NCBI GenBank assembly: GCA_040756905.1
Contig: JBFLYD010000014.1
Span: forward strand, 1-55,255
Source: Acidobacteriota bacterium
GTDB lineage: Bacteria; Acidobacteriota; Aminicenantia; JBFLYD01
Direction of reading: 5' to 3'
Length of the DNA stretch: 55,255 nt
Below the pieces are notes generated by a model that was given only the letters and a program-made list of their open reading frames with translations, ran no database searches and was not told where the DNA came from. Shown here in pieces: positions 25,157-33,594 of the stretch. Positions within the stretch are counted from its first letter, which is position 1. Every line of letters begins with the position of its first letter. The translations under genes were made by a program, and so were the position numbers.

Positions 25157-25280
25157 AAGATTTAATTAAAATTTAAATTAAAAAATATTTCTTTAATAAA
25201 ACCTAATAAAGAAATTAATTAATATTTTCTTCCGTATAAAAAGGATAAATCACTTTTTAAAAAGTTTTAAAAGCATGTAA

Positions 25281-25368
25281 AGTTTTGTAGTAAGAGAATT
25301 TATCTTTTCTGAGCTGGAAGAGTGGTCTGAAAACCGTCACGAAAAAAATTTCTCTTGCTTCCAAAACT
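25281..25368. repeat. Fold-back element A3
   Basis: Imperfect arms at 25281-25301 (AGTTTTGTAGTAAGAGAATT) and about 25346-25368 (its inverted relative ending GCTTCCAAAACT) enclose TTCTGAGC, as in the D loop, plus the A core AAAACCGTCACGAA (25330-25343). The arms are unrelated to those of the other A-core carriers. Apart from this and the terminator, the 25099-25421 gap shows nothing. Confidence 0.65.
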
Positions 25369-25421
25369 CTCTTTTTTAAATAGAATATGAAATTTTTTTA
25401 TGTTATCATATTTTATCGAAA

Positions 25422-27611
25422 ATGAGTCTGAGATTTATAACTACATTTTTTTTCTTATCATTGATATCTCACAATCTCATCTCCAATGAATTAACAATCT
25501 TCTCCAATACTTCTAATAAAATAAATAATTTCTATAATTTTCAAGACTCAATAAATTCATTAATTTTAAAAAACTCATTTTACCCAATAAATCCTGCAAA
25601 CTTATTAAATTACAATAATTCAGTAGATCCAACTAATTCAAAGGATTCAAAAAATTCTCTGAGCGAAAAATGGAAAAAATGGCTTGAGGAAGAGGTTGTT
25701 TATATAACTTCACCAAAGGAAAAGGAAATATTTTTATCCTTGAAATCTGACAGGGAAAGGGAAACATTTGTTGAGGCATTCTGGCTCCAGAGAGACCCAA
25801 CTCCTGGAACTCCAGCAAATGAATTCAAAGAAGAGCATTACAGAAGGATTGAATACGTAAATAAATTTTTAGGAAGGGATACTGTAAGACCAGGATGGAT
25901 GACAGATAGAGGAAGGGTTTACATTGTGCTTGGAGAGCCCATGGAAATTCAAAGATATGAAACTTATCAAAATATTTATCCTGCCGAACTATGGTATTAC
26001 CATGGCGATACTTCATTGGGGTTTCCTCCATATTTTTATATTTTGTTCTATAAAGACAAAGGGATTGGAGAATACAAGCTTTATAGTCCAGCTGGAGATG
26101 GTCCTGAAAAACTGATCGTTCCTTCTCTATCACTCAATTCTCAGAATAGGGCTGAAATTTATTATGAGATAAAGCAAGTTTCTTCTGAATTAGCAAGTGC
26201 TTCTCTAAGCCTCATTCCAGGAGAGGGAGTCGATCCAGCAGGAATGTTTCAATCTTTATCTTCTGACATTCTTCTTTCAAATGTATTTCATTCTCCAATT
26301 AAAAAAATTGATAGCCAGTGGGCTGAAAAATTTCTTAAATACAAGGAAATTATTACCACGGATTACTCTGTTAAATATGTAAGAAGTAATCACTCTACAT
26401 TTCTTCATCAAATGGACGGAAAAAATTTTCTCCATATTATTGTAGAGCCCTACACCCTGAATCTAAATCAGTATGAAAATAAAGTTTTTGCTCCATTGAA
26501 AATAAACATTAAAATAACTGATTTGAATGGAAAGATAATTTTCCAGGATGAAAAAGATTTTTCGGTTGAATTTACAGAAGAAAATTTTAAAAAGATTGAA
26601 AGAAGAATCCCGGCTCTTGGAGATTTAATTCCCATAATAGATGGAAATTTTACCTTAAATTTTCTTATAAGAAATACGGCATCAAAAGAATTTACATCAT
26701 TTGAAGAAAAAATATACTCACCGAAAAAATCTCCTTACTCAATCATAAGCCCAGTATTATTCTTATACAATGAAAAATCCCTCCAGAAAAAGAACAACAA
26801 TCTGATCCCCTTTAATATTAATAATTCTCAACTCTATCCCAATTCTCAGAAAAATTACACTCCCGATGAAGAGCTAATTTTTTTCTTTGAAATTTATAAT
26901 TTCAATGAGGACATAAAAAATAAGGAGATGAGAATCCAGATAGAAAAAGATGGAAAAGTATTGAAAGATATTTATGAAAGAATAAGCGGTTCGCCTATTT
27001 TCCTGAAAAAAATTCCTCTTAAAGAATTCCCACCATCTGAGTATAAATTAAAAATTTCTGTTCTTGATAAAAATAATGAAATTCTTTCTCAGTTAGCTGA
27101 TTTTAATGTATTACCGGTAGCAAGCGTTCCAAGACCATGGAATTATTCAAAAATATATCCAGATATAAACCATCCCTATTTCTCACTTATTAGAAGTTAC
27201 CAGCTAATTAACTCAGGAAGGTATGATGAGGCTATTCAGGAAATCGAAAAATTTTATCGAAAAGAAAAACCCCATCCTGATATTGCCATATGCCTATCAA
27301 AAGCATACTTCTATAAAAATAATTTTGAAAAAACAATTCAAACCCTGCTCCCCTTAAAAGAAATGGAAAACCTTGAATTAAACATTATACTGGGGAAATC
27401 TTTTCTGAATTTGAAAAATTATAATGAAGCAATTTTTCACTTTAAAAAAGCAATAAACATTGGAGGAGAAACAATTGAACTTCTTAATTCTCTGGGAATC
27501 TGTTTTTATGAAACAGGAAAAAAGGACGAATCAATAAAATATTTTCAAAAATCTTTATCTTTAAACCCTGATCAGAAAGAAATCAAACTTTTTTTAGAAA
27601 AAATCAAATAA
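25422..27611 (+). CDS. GWxTD domain protein with C-terminal TPRs
   Basis: This is a 729-aa exported protein (hydrophobic N-terminus MSLRFITTFFFLSLISHNLI). Residues 30-75 are low-complexity, rich in Asn, Ser and Asp. The GWxTD domain (about 80-250) includes ERETFVEAFWLQRDPTPGTP and the signature GWMTDRGRVYIVLGEP. A beta-rich middle follows, and two to three TPR-like helical repeats close the protein (about 600-729, for example NYNEAIFHFKKAINIGG and DESIKYFQKSLSLNP). GWxTD proteins are typical of Acidobacteriota/Aminicenantes; their function is unknown. The gene stands alone, with no clear ribosome site before the ATG. Confidence 0.88.
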   Translation: MSLRFITTFFFLSLISHNLISNELTIFSNTSNKINNFYNFQDSINSLILKNSFYPINPANLLNYNNSVDPTNSKDSKNSLSEKWKKWLEEEVVYITSPKEKEIFLSLKSDRERETFVEAFWLQRDPTPGTPANEFKEEHYRRIEYVNKFLGRDTVRPGWMTDRGRVYIVLGEPMEIQRYETYQNIYPAELWYYHGDTSLGFPPYFYILFYKDKGIGEYKLYSPAGDGPEKLIVPSLSLNSQNRAEIYYEIKQVSSELASASLSLIPGEGVDPAGMFQSLSSDILLSNVFHSPIKKIDSQWAEKFLKYKEIITTDYSVKYVRSNHSTFLHQMDGKNFLHIIVEPYTLNLNQYENKVFAPLKINIKITDLNGKIIFQDEKDFSVEFTEENFKKIERRIPALGDLIPIIDGNFTLNFLIRNTASKEFTSFEEKIYSPKKSPYSIISPVLFLYNEKSLQKKNNNLIPFNINNSQLYPNSQKNYTPDEELIFFFEIYNFNEDIKNKEMRIQIEKDGKVLKDIYERISGSPIFLKKIPLKEFPPSEYKLKISVLDKNNEILSQLADFNVLPVASVPRPWNYSKIYPDINHPYFSLIRSYQLINSGRYDEAIQEIEKFYRKEKPHPDIAICLSKAYFYKNNFEKTIQTLLPLKEMENLELNIILGKSFLNLKNYNEAIFHFKKAINIGGETIELLNSLGICFYETGKKDESIKYFQKSLSLNPDQKEIKLFLEKIK

Positions 27612-27649
27612 AATAAATAAAATAGGGACAGCGACTATTTTTTATTACT

Positions 27650-27752
27650 AATATAAAAGCAATAAATAATTTGTAGGGCAACCCTTCAGGGTTGCTTAAT
27701 GCAAGGCTAAAGCCTTGCCCTACATGTCAATTTATTTAATTCATTTGTATTA
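27650..27752. repeat. Fold-back element B3
   Basis: It is bounded by TAATATAAAAGC and its inverted partner ending TTTGTATTA. The core TGTAGGGCAACCC to TTGCCCTACA is as in B1, but the nested CCCCGAACTTG hairpin is missing, giving 103 bp instead of 128. It occupies the GWxTD-DUF72 gap. The rest of 27612-27891 is AT-rich and empty. Confidence 0.8.
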
Positions 27753-27891
27753 ATAAATCTTCATCACAATATAAAATTTTCAATCGAGAAATAAATCTCA
27801 ATTGATAAAAAGAAATTTAAAAAAATGAGAGACATCCAAATTTAAAATTTTCCTTGTAAAAGAGCTTTTTGTCAATTAAAATTGAAACAAG

Positions 27892-28653
27892 GTGGCAGGA
27901 AATAAAATATATATAGGAACGAGCGGTTGGAACTACAATCACTGGAAGGGAAGATTCTATCCTGAAAAATTATCCCAGAAAAAATGGCTTGAATATTATC
28001 AAAATTTCTTTTCTACGGTTGAAGTCAACATGACTTTTTACAGATTCCCAAAAAGAGAAATATTTTCTCAATGGAAAAAAGACCTGAAAAAAAATTTCTT
28101 GTTTTCTCTTAAGGCAAATAGAATTATCACCCATATAAAAAAATTAAAAGATGTAGAAAATTTAGTTAAAAATTTCATAGATATTTCCTCAGAGCTTGAA
28201 GCGCATTTAGGTCCCATACTCTTTCAACTGCCGCCCTCGTGGAATTTAAACATTCAAAGGTTCAAAGAATTTTTAGTTTCTCTAAAACATTCAAAAGCAT
28301 CTTCCAATTTAAAATTCGTTATAGAACTAAGGGATGAAAGATGGAAAAATAAAGAAATTTATGAAATCCTCAGGAATGAAAATATTTGTTTATGTTTTTC
28401 AGACCATCCCGAATGTGCCGTAGATGGTCCAGTCACAAGTGATATCGTTTACATCAGAAAACATGGGCCAGGAAGCCTTTATTCTTCCTGTTACTCTTTA
28501 AAAGAAATCTACGAACTCTCGGAGGAAATAAAGAAATTTGTTAAAGATGGAAAAATTGTCTACGTCTATTTCAATAATGATGCAAACGCATGGGCAATAA
28601 AAAATGTCCTGGAACTTAAAAATAATTTAAAAGAATTCTTTAGCAACAGATGA
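27892..28653 (+). CDS. DUF72 family protein
   Basis: This is a TIM-barrel-like protein (253 aa) of the DUF72/YecE family. It starts with the typical IYIGTSGWNYNHWKGRFYPEKL, with the middle motif FSLKANRIITH, PILFQLPPSW and the C-terminal YVYFNNDANAWAIKN (family form YxYFNNdxxGxA). The biochemical function is unproven; the fold resembles sugar-phosphate or metal-dependent isomerases. The start codon is GTG at 27892. The stop overlaps the start of the NUDIX gene (ATGA), so the two are co-translated. Confidence 0.9.
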   Translation: MAGNKIYIGTSGWNYNHWKGRFYPEKLSQKKWLEYYQNFFSTVEVNMTFYRFPKREIFSQWKKDLKKNFLFSLKANRIITHIKKLKDVENLVKNFIDISSELEAHLGPILFQLPPSWNLNIQRFKEFLVSLKHSKASSNLKFVIELRDERWKNKEIYEILRNENICLCFSDHPECAVDGPVTSDIVYIRKHGPGSLYSSCYSLKEIYELSEEIKKFVKDGKIVYVYFNNDANAWAIKNVLELKNNLKEFFSNR

Positions 28654-29075
28654 AAACAGAATTACAATTTTCTGCAGGTGGTGTTATCTTCAGGAAAACA
28701 AATAATACTGTTGAAATTGCTCTTATCTCTCCGAAAGAAAATATATGGTGTCTTCCAAAAGGAATCGTTAATAAAGGGGAAAAACCTGAAGAAGCTGCAA
28801 AAAGAGAAATTAAGGAAGAAACAGGCTTGGAGGGAAGACTTATCGATAAAATCGATAAAATTGAATACTGGTATGTTGACAAAAAAAACCTCATTAGATA
28901 TCACAAGTTTGTTTATTTCTTTTTGTATGAATTTGAGAACGGCGACATAAAAAATCATGACTGGGAAGTTATAGATGTAAAATGGTTTTCTACAGGTGAA
29001 ATCTTTAATTTTATGAGCTATAAAAATGAGAAAGAAATTGTAAAAAAAGCAATTGAAATTATAAATAAAATTTAA
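28650..29075 (+). CDS. NUDIX hydrolase
   Basis: This is a 141-aa NUDIX-fold pyrophosphohydrolase. The full NUDIX box is at residues 38-60: GIVNKGEKPEEAA followed by KREIKEETGL, with the expected REUxEE glutamates binding the metal. The preceding segment (SAGGVIFRK, WCLPKG) is typical of the diadenosine-polyphosphate/MutT branch. The substrate is not predictable beyond that. It overlaps the DUF72 gene by 4 nt. Repeat B5 begins 3 nt after its stop codon. Confidence 0.93.
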   Translation: MKTELQFSAGGVIFRKTNNTVEIALISPKENIWCLPKGIVNKGEKPEEAAKREIKEETGLEGRLIDKIDKIEYWYVDKKNLIRYHKFVYFFLYEFENGDIKNHDWEVIDVKWFSTGEIFNFMSYKNEKEIVKKAIEIINKI

Positions 29076-29078
29076 ATC

Positions 29079-29223
29079 TAATGAGAATGTATCTAATTTT
29101 AATACATTTCTGCCCCTCACCCTCCCCTCTCCCCCTAAGGGGAGAGGATTAAAGCTTGCCCCGTACTTGATGCGGGGTGAGGGGTAAAAATAGAATGTAA
29201 CAAATATTTGTGCGTTTGTATTA
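29079..29223. repeat. Fold-back element B5 (B-like termini, CCCCTCACCC core)
   Basis: The right terminus is CGTTTGTATTA (29213-29223), as in B1. The left terminus TAATGAGAATGTAT is a diverged form, also seen near 16569. The core is a palindromic CCCCTCACCC...GGGGTGAGGGG enclosing CCCCTAAGGGG and CCCCGTACTTGATGCGGGG. It fills the gap between the NUDIX stop (29075) and the radical SAM ATG (29229). Confidence 0.75.
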
Positions 29224-29228
29224 CATTA

Positions 29229-29978
29229 ATGAAAATAAAAGAAACTAACTCAAAGAAAATATTGAACAGATCTAAAATAGAAGGGGTCGACTACTGCATT
29301 AACCCTTACATCGGATGTTTTCATGGTTGCAAATACTGTTATGCCGAGTTTATGAAAAAATACACATTCCACACAGAAAACTGGGGAGAATTTGTAGACA
29401 TAAAAATTAATTCGCCTGAGCTTCTTGAAAAAGAAATTAAAAGTATGAGGAAAGGATTGATAATGATTAGTTCTGTGACAGACCCATATCAGCCTATCGA
29501 AAAAAAATATGAAATAACAAAAAGGATTCTTGAAATTCTCTTAATCTATCAATTTCCAGTTGAGATTCTCACAAAATCTTCCCTGATTTTGAGAGATATA
29601 GAAATTCTTAAAAAATTTAATGACCTATGCGTGGGGCTTACAATCACAACTGACAATGAATACATAAAAAAAATCTTTGAGCCTCGCTCTTCTTCGATTT
29701 CAGAAAGAGTAAATACAATAGAAATATTACACAAAAACGGGATAAGAACTTTCTGCTTTGTAGGCCCTATCCTTCCGATGAACCCTGAAAATCTTTTAAA
29801 TATGATAATCGATAAAGTAGATTTTATTTATTTAGACAGGATGAATTATTGCAATAAAGTGACATCGATTTATAAAAAATACGGACTTGCAAAATATCTC
29901 AGCGATGAATATTTTGAAAATGTTAAAAATTTTTTTCTTAAAAATGTGGACATAAAAAAAATTGAAGCATTTATTTAG
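29229..29978 (+). CDS. Radical SAM protein, spore-photolyase-like (SplB/Rv2578c) subgroup
   Basis: This is a radical S-adenosylmethionine protein of about 249 aa with the cluster motif CX3CX2C at Cys30, Cys34 and Cys37 (YIGCFHGCKYCYAEF). It is followed by the MISSVTDPYQPIE stretch typical of the small stand-alone family near spore photoproduct lyase. No extra cluster domain is seen. The reaction is unknown. The ATG at 29229 fits the family. An in-frame TTG at 29208 lies inside the terminus of repeat B5 and would add seven residues. There is no Shine-Dalgarno, and B5 ends 5 nt upstream. Confidence 0.85.
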   Translation: MKIKETNSKKILNRSKIEGVDYCINPYIGCFHGCKYCYAEFMKKYTFHTENWGEFVDIKINSPELLEKEIKSMRKGLIMISSVTDPYQPIEKKYEITKRILEILLIYQFPVEILTKSSLILRDIEILKKFNDLCVGLTITTDNEYIKKIFEPRSSSISERVNTIEILHKNGIRTFCFVGPILPMNPENLLNMIIDKVDFIYLDRMNYCNKVTSIYKKYGLAKYLSDEYFENVKNFFLKNVDIKKIEAFI

Positions 29979-30043
29979 TTTATTTGATTAATTTTGTTTT
30001 TAAAAAATGCGAGAGCATTAAACGAAAGGGTAAAGAAGTAGAA

Positions 30044-31054
30044 ATGCTTAAAAATATTTTAATAGAAAGAATAAAGAAAAAAGGGAAGATTCCTTTCGAT
30101 GAATTCATGGAAGTTGCCCTTTATCATCCTCAATATGGTTATTATATGATCAAAAGAGAAATAGGGAAAAAGGGAGATTTTTTCACTTCACCATCGGTTT
30201 CAAGCCTTTTTTCCCTTACGATTGCAAAATTTATTGAGAGGAATAATGAAAAATTCCTGCAGGATGAAAAAATCCAGATTTTGGAGATAGGAGGAGGAAA
30301 GGGTTATTTAATGAACGGCCTGATTGAATATTTCGATGAAAATAATCCAACTCTTTCGAAGAAGATTGAATTTCTATTCCTTGAACTTAAACCTTTGCTT
30401 TTTAATAAAAGAATAAAATACATAAAAGAATCTGACTTAAAAGAAAAATCCATAAATGGGTGGATAATTTCCAATGAATTTTTTGACGCCCTTCCTTTTA
30501 AAAGGATATTGAAGAAAGATGGAAAAATTTATGAAATCTTCATTGGTGAAAAAAATGGAAAACTCTTTGAGATTATTGATAATCCAACTTCCGAAGCCAC
30601 TGAATTCATCAAAAATTTCCATTTAGACTCCAAAAAATTCGAGGAAACAGAGATAAATATTCAAGCTTATAATTGGATAAAAATACTTGGAAGAGCACTT
30701 AATAAAGGCTACATGTTAACAATTGATTACGGAGAAGAAAGGGAAAATAAAAATTTTCTTAGAAAAACTTCCAGGTCATTTAAAAGACACAGAATATCTG
30801 ATGATTTATTTGATGATTTAGGAAATAAAGATATCACTTCAGATGTGGATTTCTCCACTCTTATAAAGGGAGGGGAAGAAATAAGACTAAAAAAGATATT
30901 TTTATGGACTCAGGAGAAATTTCTCCTCGAAAATAGGATATTGGACTTCAAAATAAATAATGATATTTCAAAAATCAATCAACTAAAAGTTCTTCTAAAC
31001 CCTGAGTTTATGGGAGAAAAATTTAAAGTTTTATTTTTAAAGAAAATTACTTAA
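30044..31054 (+). CDS. MidA/NDUFAF7-family SAM-dependent methyltransferase
   Basis: This is a class I methyltransferase of the SAM_MT/DUF185 family (about 336 aa), homologous to mitochondrial NDUFAF7, which methylates an arginine of complex I. The N-terminus matches the family (GKIPFDEFMEVALYHPQYGYY, with KKGDFFTSPSVSSLF). The SAM site is ILEIGGGKGYLMNGL, and WIISNEFFDALPFKR and TIDYGEERENKNF follow. I start at the ATG at 30044. A TTG at 29984 is open in frame but adds 20 basic residues not found in the family. The bacterial substrate is unknown. It converges on the AMMECR1 gene, overlapping 8 nt at the 3' end. Confidence 0.88.
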   Translation: MLKNILIERIKKKGKIPFDEFMEVALYHPQYGYYMIKREIGKKGDFFTSPSVSSLFSLTIAKFIERNNEKFLQDEKIQILEIGGGKGYLMNGLIEYFDENNPTLSKKIEFLFLELKPLLFNKRIKYIKESDLKEKSINGWIISNEFFDALPFKRILKKDGKIYEIFIGEKNGKLFEIIDNPTSEATEFIKNFHLDSKKFEETEINIQAYNWIKILGRALNKGYMLTIDYGEERENKNFLRKTSRSFKRHRISDDLFDDLGNKDITSDVDFSTLIKGGEEIRLKKIFLWTQEKFLLENRILDFKINNDISKINQLKVLLNPEFMGEKFKVLFLKKIT

Positions 31055-31601
31055 TTTCTCTATCGGAAAATACCTCTCCTGAGAAAATTTCAACCTTAAT
31101 TCCTCTTTTCCATTCATCACCCTTTAAACCTGCTTTCATGCAACCGTGAGTCAAATAAGTTTCAAGATCCCAGTTGTATTCTACTGGAACCTGAGGTAGA
31201 AGAAGTCCCTGGAAAGCTCCTTTTGAGACTATTATCCCATGTTTTCCGATTTCAATCTCATCGTATGATTTTATCTCTTTCGGTATAGATAGGATTGTAA
31301 TTTCTATTTCAGTTTCATCCAGTTCCTCAACTGACAAAGGCTCGAATCTGAAATCAGAGGTTGCTGCTGAAATTGCTACATCTATTATTGTTTCATAAAG
31401 AGATTTATATGGAAGTGGATATCCTATACACCCCCTAAGGTTTCCTCCGACCTTCAATGTAACAAACGCTCCTTTCTTCTCTTTAAGCCAATTTTCTTTG
31501 ATTTCCGGAGAAATAGTGTTTCCTTTTTTGAGATATTCCTCTATTGCTTTTCTTGCTAAGTTTAATAAAAACTTTTTCTTTTTAGTATTCAATTCATTCA
31601 A
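31047..31601 (-). CDS. AMMECR1-domain protein (AmmeMemoRadiSam protein A-like)
   Basis: This is a 184-aa protein consisting of one AMMECR1 domain. It has the strictly conserved LRGCIGY motif, TSDFRFEPLS, IGKHGIIVSKG and LLPQVPVEYNWD, with HGCMKAGL near the end. In many genomes it occurs with a Memo protein and a radical SAM enzyme. Neither partner is adjacent here, although a different radical SAM gene lies 1.1 kb away. The start is TTG at 31601 with GGAGG 8 nt upstream, inside the end of the preceding gene (8-nt overlap). The two minus-strand genes are therefore co-translated. Confidence 0.88.
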   Translation of the reverse strand: MNELNTKKKKFLLNLARKAIEEYLKKGNTISPEIKENWLKEKKGAFVTLKVGGNLRGCIGYPLPYKSLYETIIDVAISAATSDFRFEPLSVEELDETEIEITILSIPKEIKSYDEIEIGKHGIIVSKGAFQGLLLPQVPVEYNWDLETYLTHGCMKAGLKGDEWKRGIKVEIFSGEVFSDREIK

Positions 31602-32016
31602 TAACTTCCTCCTGTTTTTTAATTATCTTAATAAAAACATTTTTTACTTCCATTTTGTTTTCATTCTCATCGAATTCAAATAAATATCCAAAAATTGATT
31701 CATCTTTCTCTGAGTCGACTCTGACTAAAATATCTCCTGCAGTGTTTATTTTTATCCATCGCTGAGGAAAATCAGCTTTGGAAATATAAAAATAACCGAC
31801 TAATTTTCTGTCAAATAATCTTTCAATCTCTTCTTTTTTCTTAAAGTATTTTTTCTCATTCTGTAAAAATTTTTCCTCAACTCTTAAAGCCTTTTCCACT
31901 ATAAAAACCCTTCCCCTTTTATGACCTAAAAGTGCTCCGAATATATTTCTTCCTTTGAACTCTTCCGTATGAAACTTTATTATGTTGTAAACCTCTTCAA
32001 GAATCCATATCTCCAT
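31594..32016 (-). CDS. Hypothetical protein, degenerate JAB/MPN-like
   Basis: This 140-aa protein is not confidently recognised. The N-terminal half (IIKFHTEEFKGRNIFGALLG, then VFIVEKALRVEE) and LVGYFYISKADFP have the strand-helix layout of JAB1/MPN-like proteins. The metal-binding HxH...SxxD residues are not there: the expected WxHxHP segment reads YFYISKADFP. If this is an MPN domain it is catalytically dead. There is no signal or membrane segment. A TATAAT lies 8 nt before the ATG, with no Shine-Dalgarno, suggesting a leaderless transcript. It is translationally coupled to the AMMECR1 gene. Confidence 0.6.
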   Translation of the reverse strand: MEIWILEEVYNIIKFHTEEFKGRNIFGALLGHKRGRVFIVEKALRVEEKFLQNEKKYFKKKEEIERLFDRKLVGYFYISKADFPQRWIKINTAGDILVRVDSEKDESIFGYLFEFDENENKMEVKNVFIKIIKKQEEVIE

Positions 32017-32093
32017 TTTATTAAATTATATCACACCCTCAATCAAGCGAATAGAAATTCTTGAAACGAAACAAAAATATAAATTCAATTAAT

Positions 32094-32121
32094 TTGCAGA
32101 AATAAATTTTTTCATTATAAT
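32094..32121 (+). promoter_or_regulatory. Promoter of the RAM-domain gene
   Basis: TTGCAG (32094-32099), 16 bp, TATAAT (32116-32121), 18 bp before the ATG at 32139, with GGAGG in between. Confidence 0.55.
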
Positions 32122-32138
32122 TTAAATGGAGGTAAAAA

Positions 32139-32375
32139 ATGAGTGTATGTGCATATGTACTGATTGAGGCAATGCCTTTAAAGTCAGGAAATATTGCTAA
32201 GAAAATTTTAGAGATAGATGGTGTAAAAAGTGCTTTTAGTGTCACAGGCCCATTTGATGTAATTGCTTTTGTGGAGAAAGAAGATTTGAATTCGCTGGGA
32301 AAGACAATAGCAAATGAAATACAATCGGTTGAAGGTATTGTAAGAACAACAACCTGTGTAGTAATGGAAATTTAA
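32139..32375 (+). CDS. Stand-alone Lrp/AsnC ligand-binding (RAM) domain protein
   Basis: This 78-aa protein is the effector/oligomerisation domain of Lrp/AsnC regulators without the DNA-binding helix-turn-helix. Typical strands and turns are AYVLIEAMPLKSGNIAKKI, VTGPFDVIAFVE and IQSVEGIVRTTTCVVM. Stand-alone RAM proteins form rings, bind amino acids, and may modulate full-length Lrp proteins or enzymes. GGAGG precedes the ATG and a promoter is visible. No full-length Lrp gene is in the window. Confidence 0.9.
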   Translation: MSVCAYVLIEAMPLKSGNIAKKILEIDGVKSAFSVTGPFDVIAFVEKEDLNSLGKTIANEIQSVEGIVRTTTCVVMEI

Positions 32376-32598
32376 AACTTATTATTAGTCATTAAGCAAA
32401 GTAAAGTTAGTTCTTTTACCCTATGTGAAGTGAATTTTTTTATTATTAAGAATATTTGAAGGATTCCCTAAAATAACATTTGCCCTACAATTTATATTTT
32501 TTGGAAAAATGTAGGGTAAATCTCCAAGAAGCAAGGACTCATTATTAAGGTTGGATGTAAACATCCCTATTGAAACTTAGTTATTAAATCTATGGTAT
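32376..32598. other. Intergenic with a B-core hairpin remnant
   Basis: The only structure is a hairpin at 32478-32521: ATTTGCCCTACA and TGTAGGGTAAAT match at 11 of 12 positions. Its arms echo the TTGCCCTACA/TGTAGGGCAA core of the B elements. No B termini are present. No gene was found. Confidence 0.5.
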
Positions 32599-32766
32599 TT
32601 AAAGTTCTTTTAAGTCCGGGTTTTTCATTACAACTACGAAAGTAACGAGAGAATTGAAAACTTTCCATTCTCCTGCTGCATTAAAATCAAATGTCAAACC
32701 TGAAATCCTTTCTTTAAACATGAGGAAAGCTGGCTGAACGTTTGTTGTATATATCTTTTGGTCATA
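32599..32766 (-). pseudogene. C-terminal gene fragment, unidentified
   Basis: A 55-codon open stretch without a start codon ends at TAA (32599-32601). It reads in part PAFLMFKERISGLTFDF then NAAGEWKVFNSLVTF and MKNPDLKEL, with normal coding character. A stop codon lies directly upstream in frame. It looks like the 3' end of a decayed gene; I do not recognise the family. Confidence 0.35.
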
Positions 32767-32805
32767 TCATTTAACTTAATTTGCTTATCGAATATTTTTC
32801 TTGTT

Positions 32806-33594
32806 TCATATTACTTCGCGCAATTTACTAAATCTTTCAAATATATCTTTCCTTAAATCGTCTATATATTCATCTGGGCCGTTTTCTTTCTCTACCATAA
32901 GGCAGCCTTGGCTTGTCTTTCTTTCAAAATATTTGCTAAGATTTCGCGGTATTTCTTTGAAATAACCTTCTTTCTTATATAGCTCAACTTCCTTAAGAAT
33001 AATCTCCCGGTCTGGTGCATATCTCAATATGAAATACATATAGTGCAAATCCTTAGCCTGTTTTTGTTTATCTTCTCTATCAATAAATGTGGCTGCCTTA
33101 TGATATAAAAAAGCTGATGGCTTAGGGCAATTGATTTTGTAGCTCAGTTTCCTCTTTTTATCTTTAATATTAAGAGCGATTTGGTGTTTAAGAAGAAAAT
33201 CAAATTTATCAATTTTATTGATATCAATCTGTCTGCCAACTAATTTTTCTATAATTTCTTCTTCTATTTCTTTAGGAGCGATAAAATCTATACGTATCTT
33301 TCCCTCTTTATACAAAATTACCGGATACAGTCTATCCATTTGAGGGTGGCGTTCTTTGTAATTCAAGGAAGAAAGCAACTCAAAAATCGTCCGCGGATAA
33401 ACCTTTGGCTTGTTTATCCCTATACCAAAATCAATGTCAGTGGTGGTCACTGGTCTTATGGAAAGATTATTCCACAAAAAACGGGAATACACATAAGGTA
33501 TCCATCCGCCAACCAAGGTTAAGTCATCAAGATAATCCTTAAGGTCTGTCAAGACTTCAAAAAATTTTGACTCAATGTATTCAAGTTCAGTCAA
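32806..33594 (-). CDS. Nucleotidyltransferase-fold toxin, AbiEii/GSU2403-like
   Basis: This is a predicted toxin of a type IV AbiE-like system (262 aa). The nucleotidyltransferase signature is Gly29-Gly30 (TLVGGWIPYVY), then Asp53 and Asp55 in TTDIDFGI, the two metal-binding aspartates. RIDFIAPKE could be the third acidic strand. AbiEii toxins transfer nucleotides (to tRNA acceptor stems in studied cases) and stop growth. The downstream half is helical and lysine-rich, without recognised motifs. It overlaps the upstream antitoxin-like gene by 8 nt, the usual antitoxin-toxin order. Family placement (AbiEii versus a GSU2403-type relative) is uncertain. Confidence 0.75.
   Translation of the reverse strand: MTELEYIESKFFEVLTDLKDYLDDLTLVGGWIPYVYSRFLWNNLSIRPVTTTDIDFGIGINKPKVYPRTIFELLSSLNYKERHPQMDRLYPVILYKEGKIRIDFIAPKEIEEEIIEKLVGRQIDINKIDKFDFLLKHQIALNIKDKKRKLSYKINCPKPSAFLYHKAATFIDREDKQKQAKDLHYMYFILRYAPDREIILKEVELYKKEGYFKEIPRNLSKYFERKTSQGCLMVEKENGPDEYIDDLRKDIFERFSKLREVI

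Noticed and set aside
32806-33594. Nucleotidyltransferase acting in antibiotic resistance
   Set aside because: The coupled upstream winged-helix AbiEi-like gene and the palindromic autoregulation site favour a toxin-antitoxin pair.
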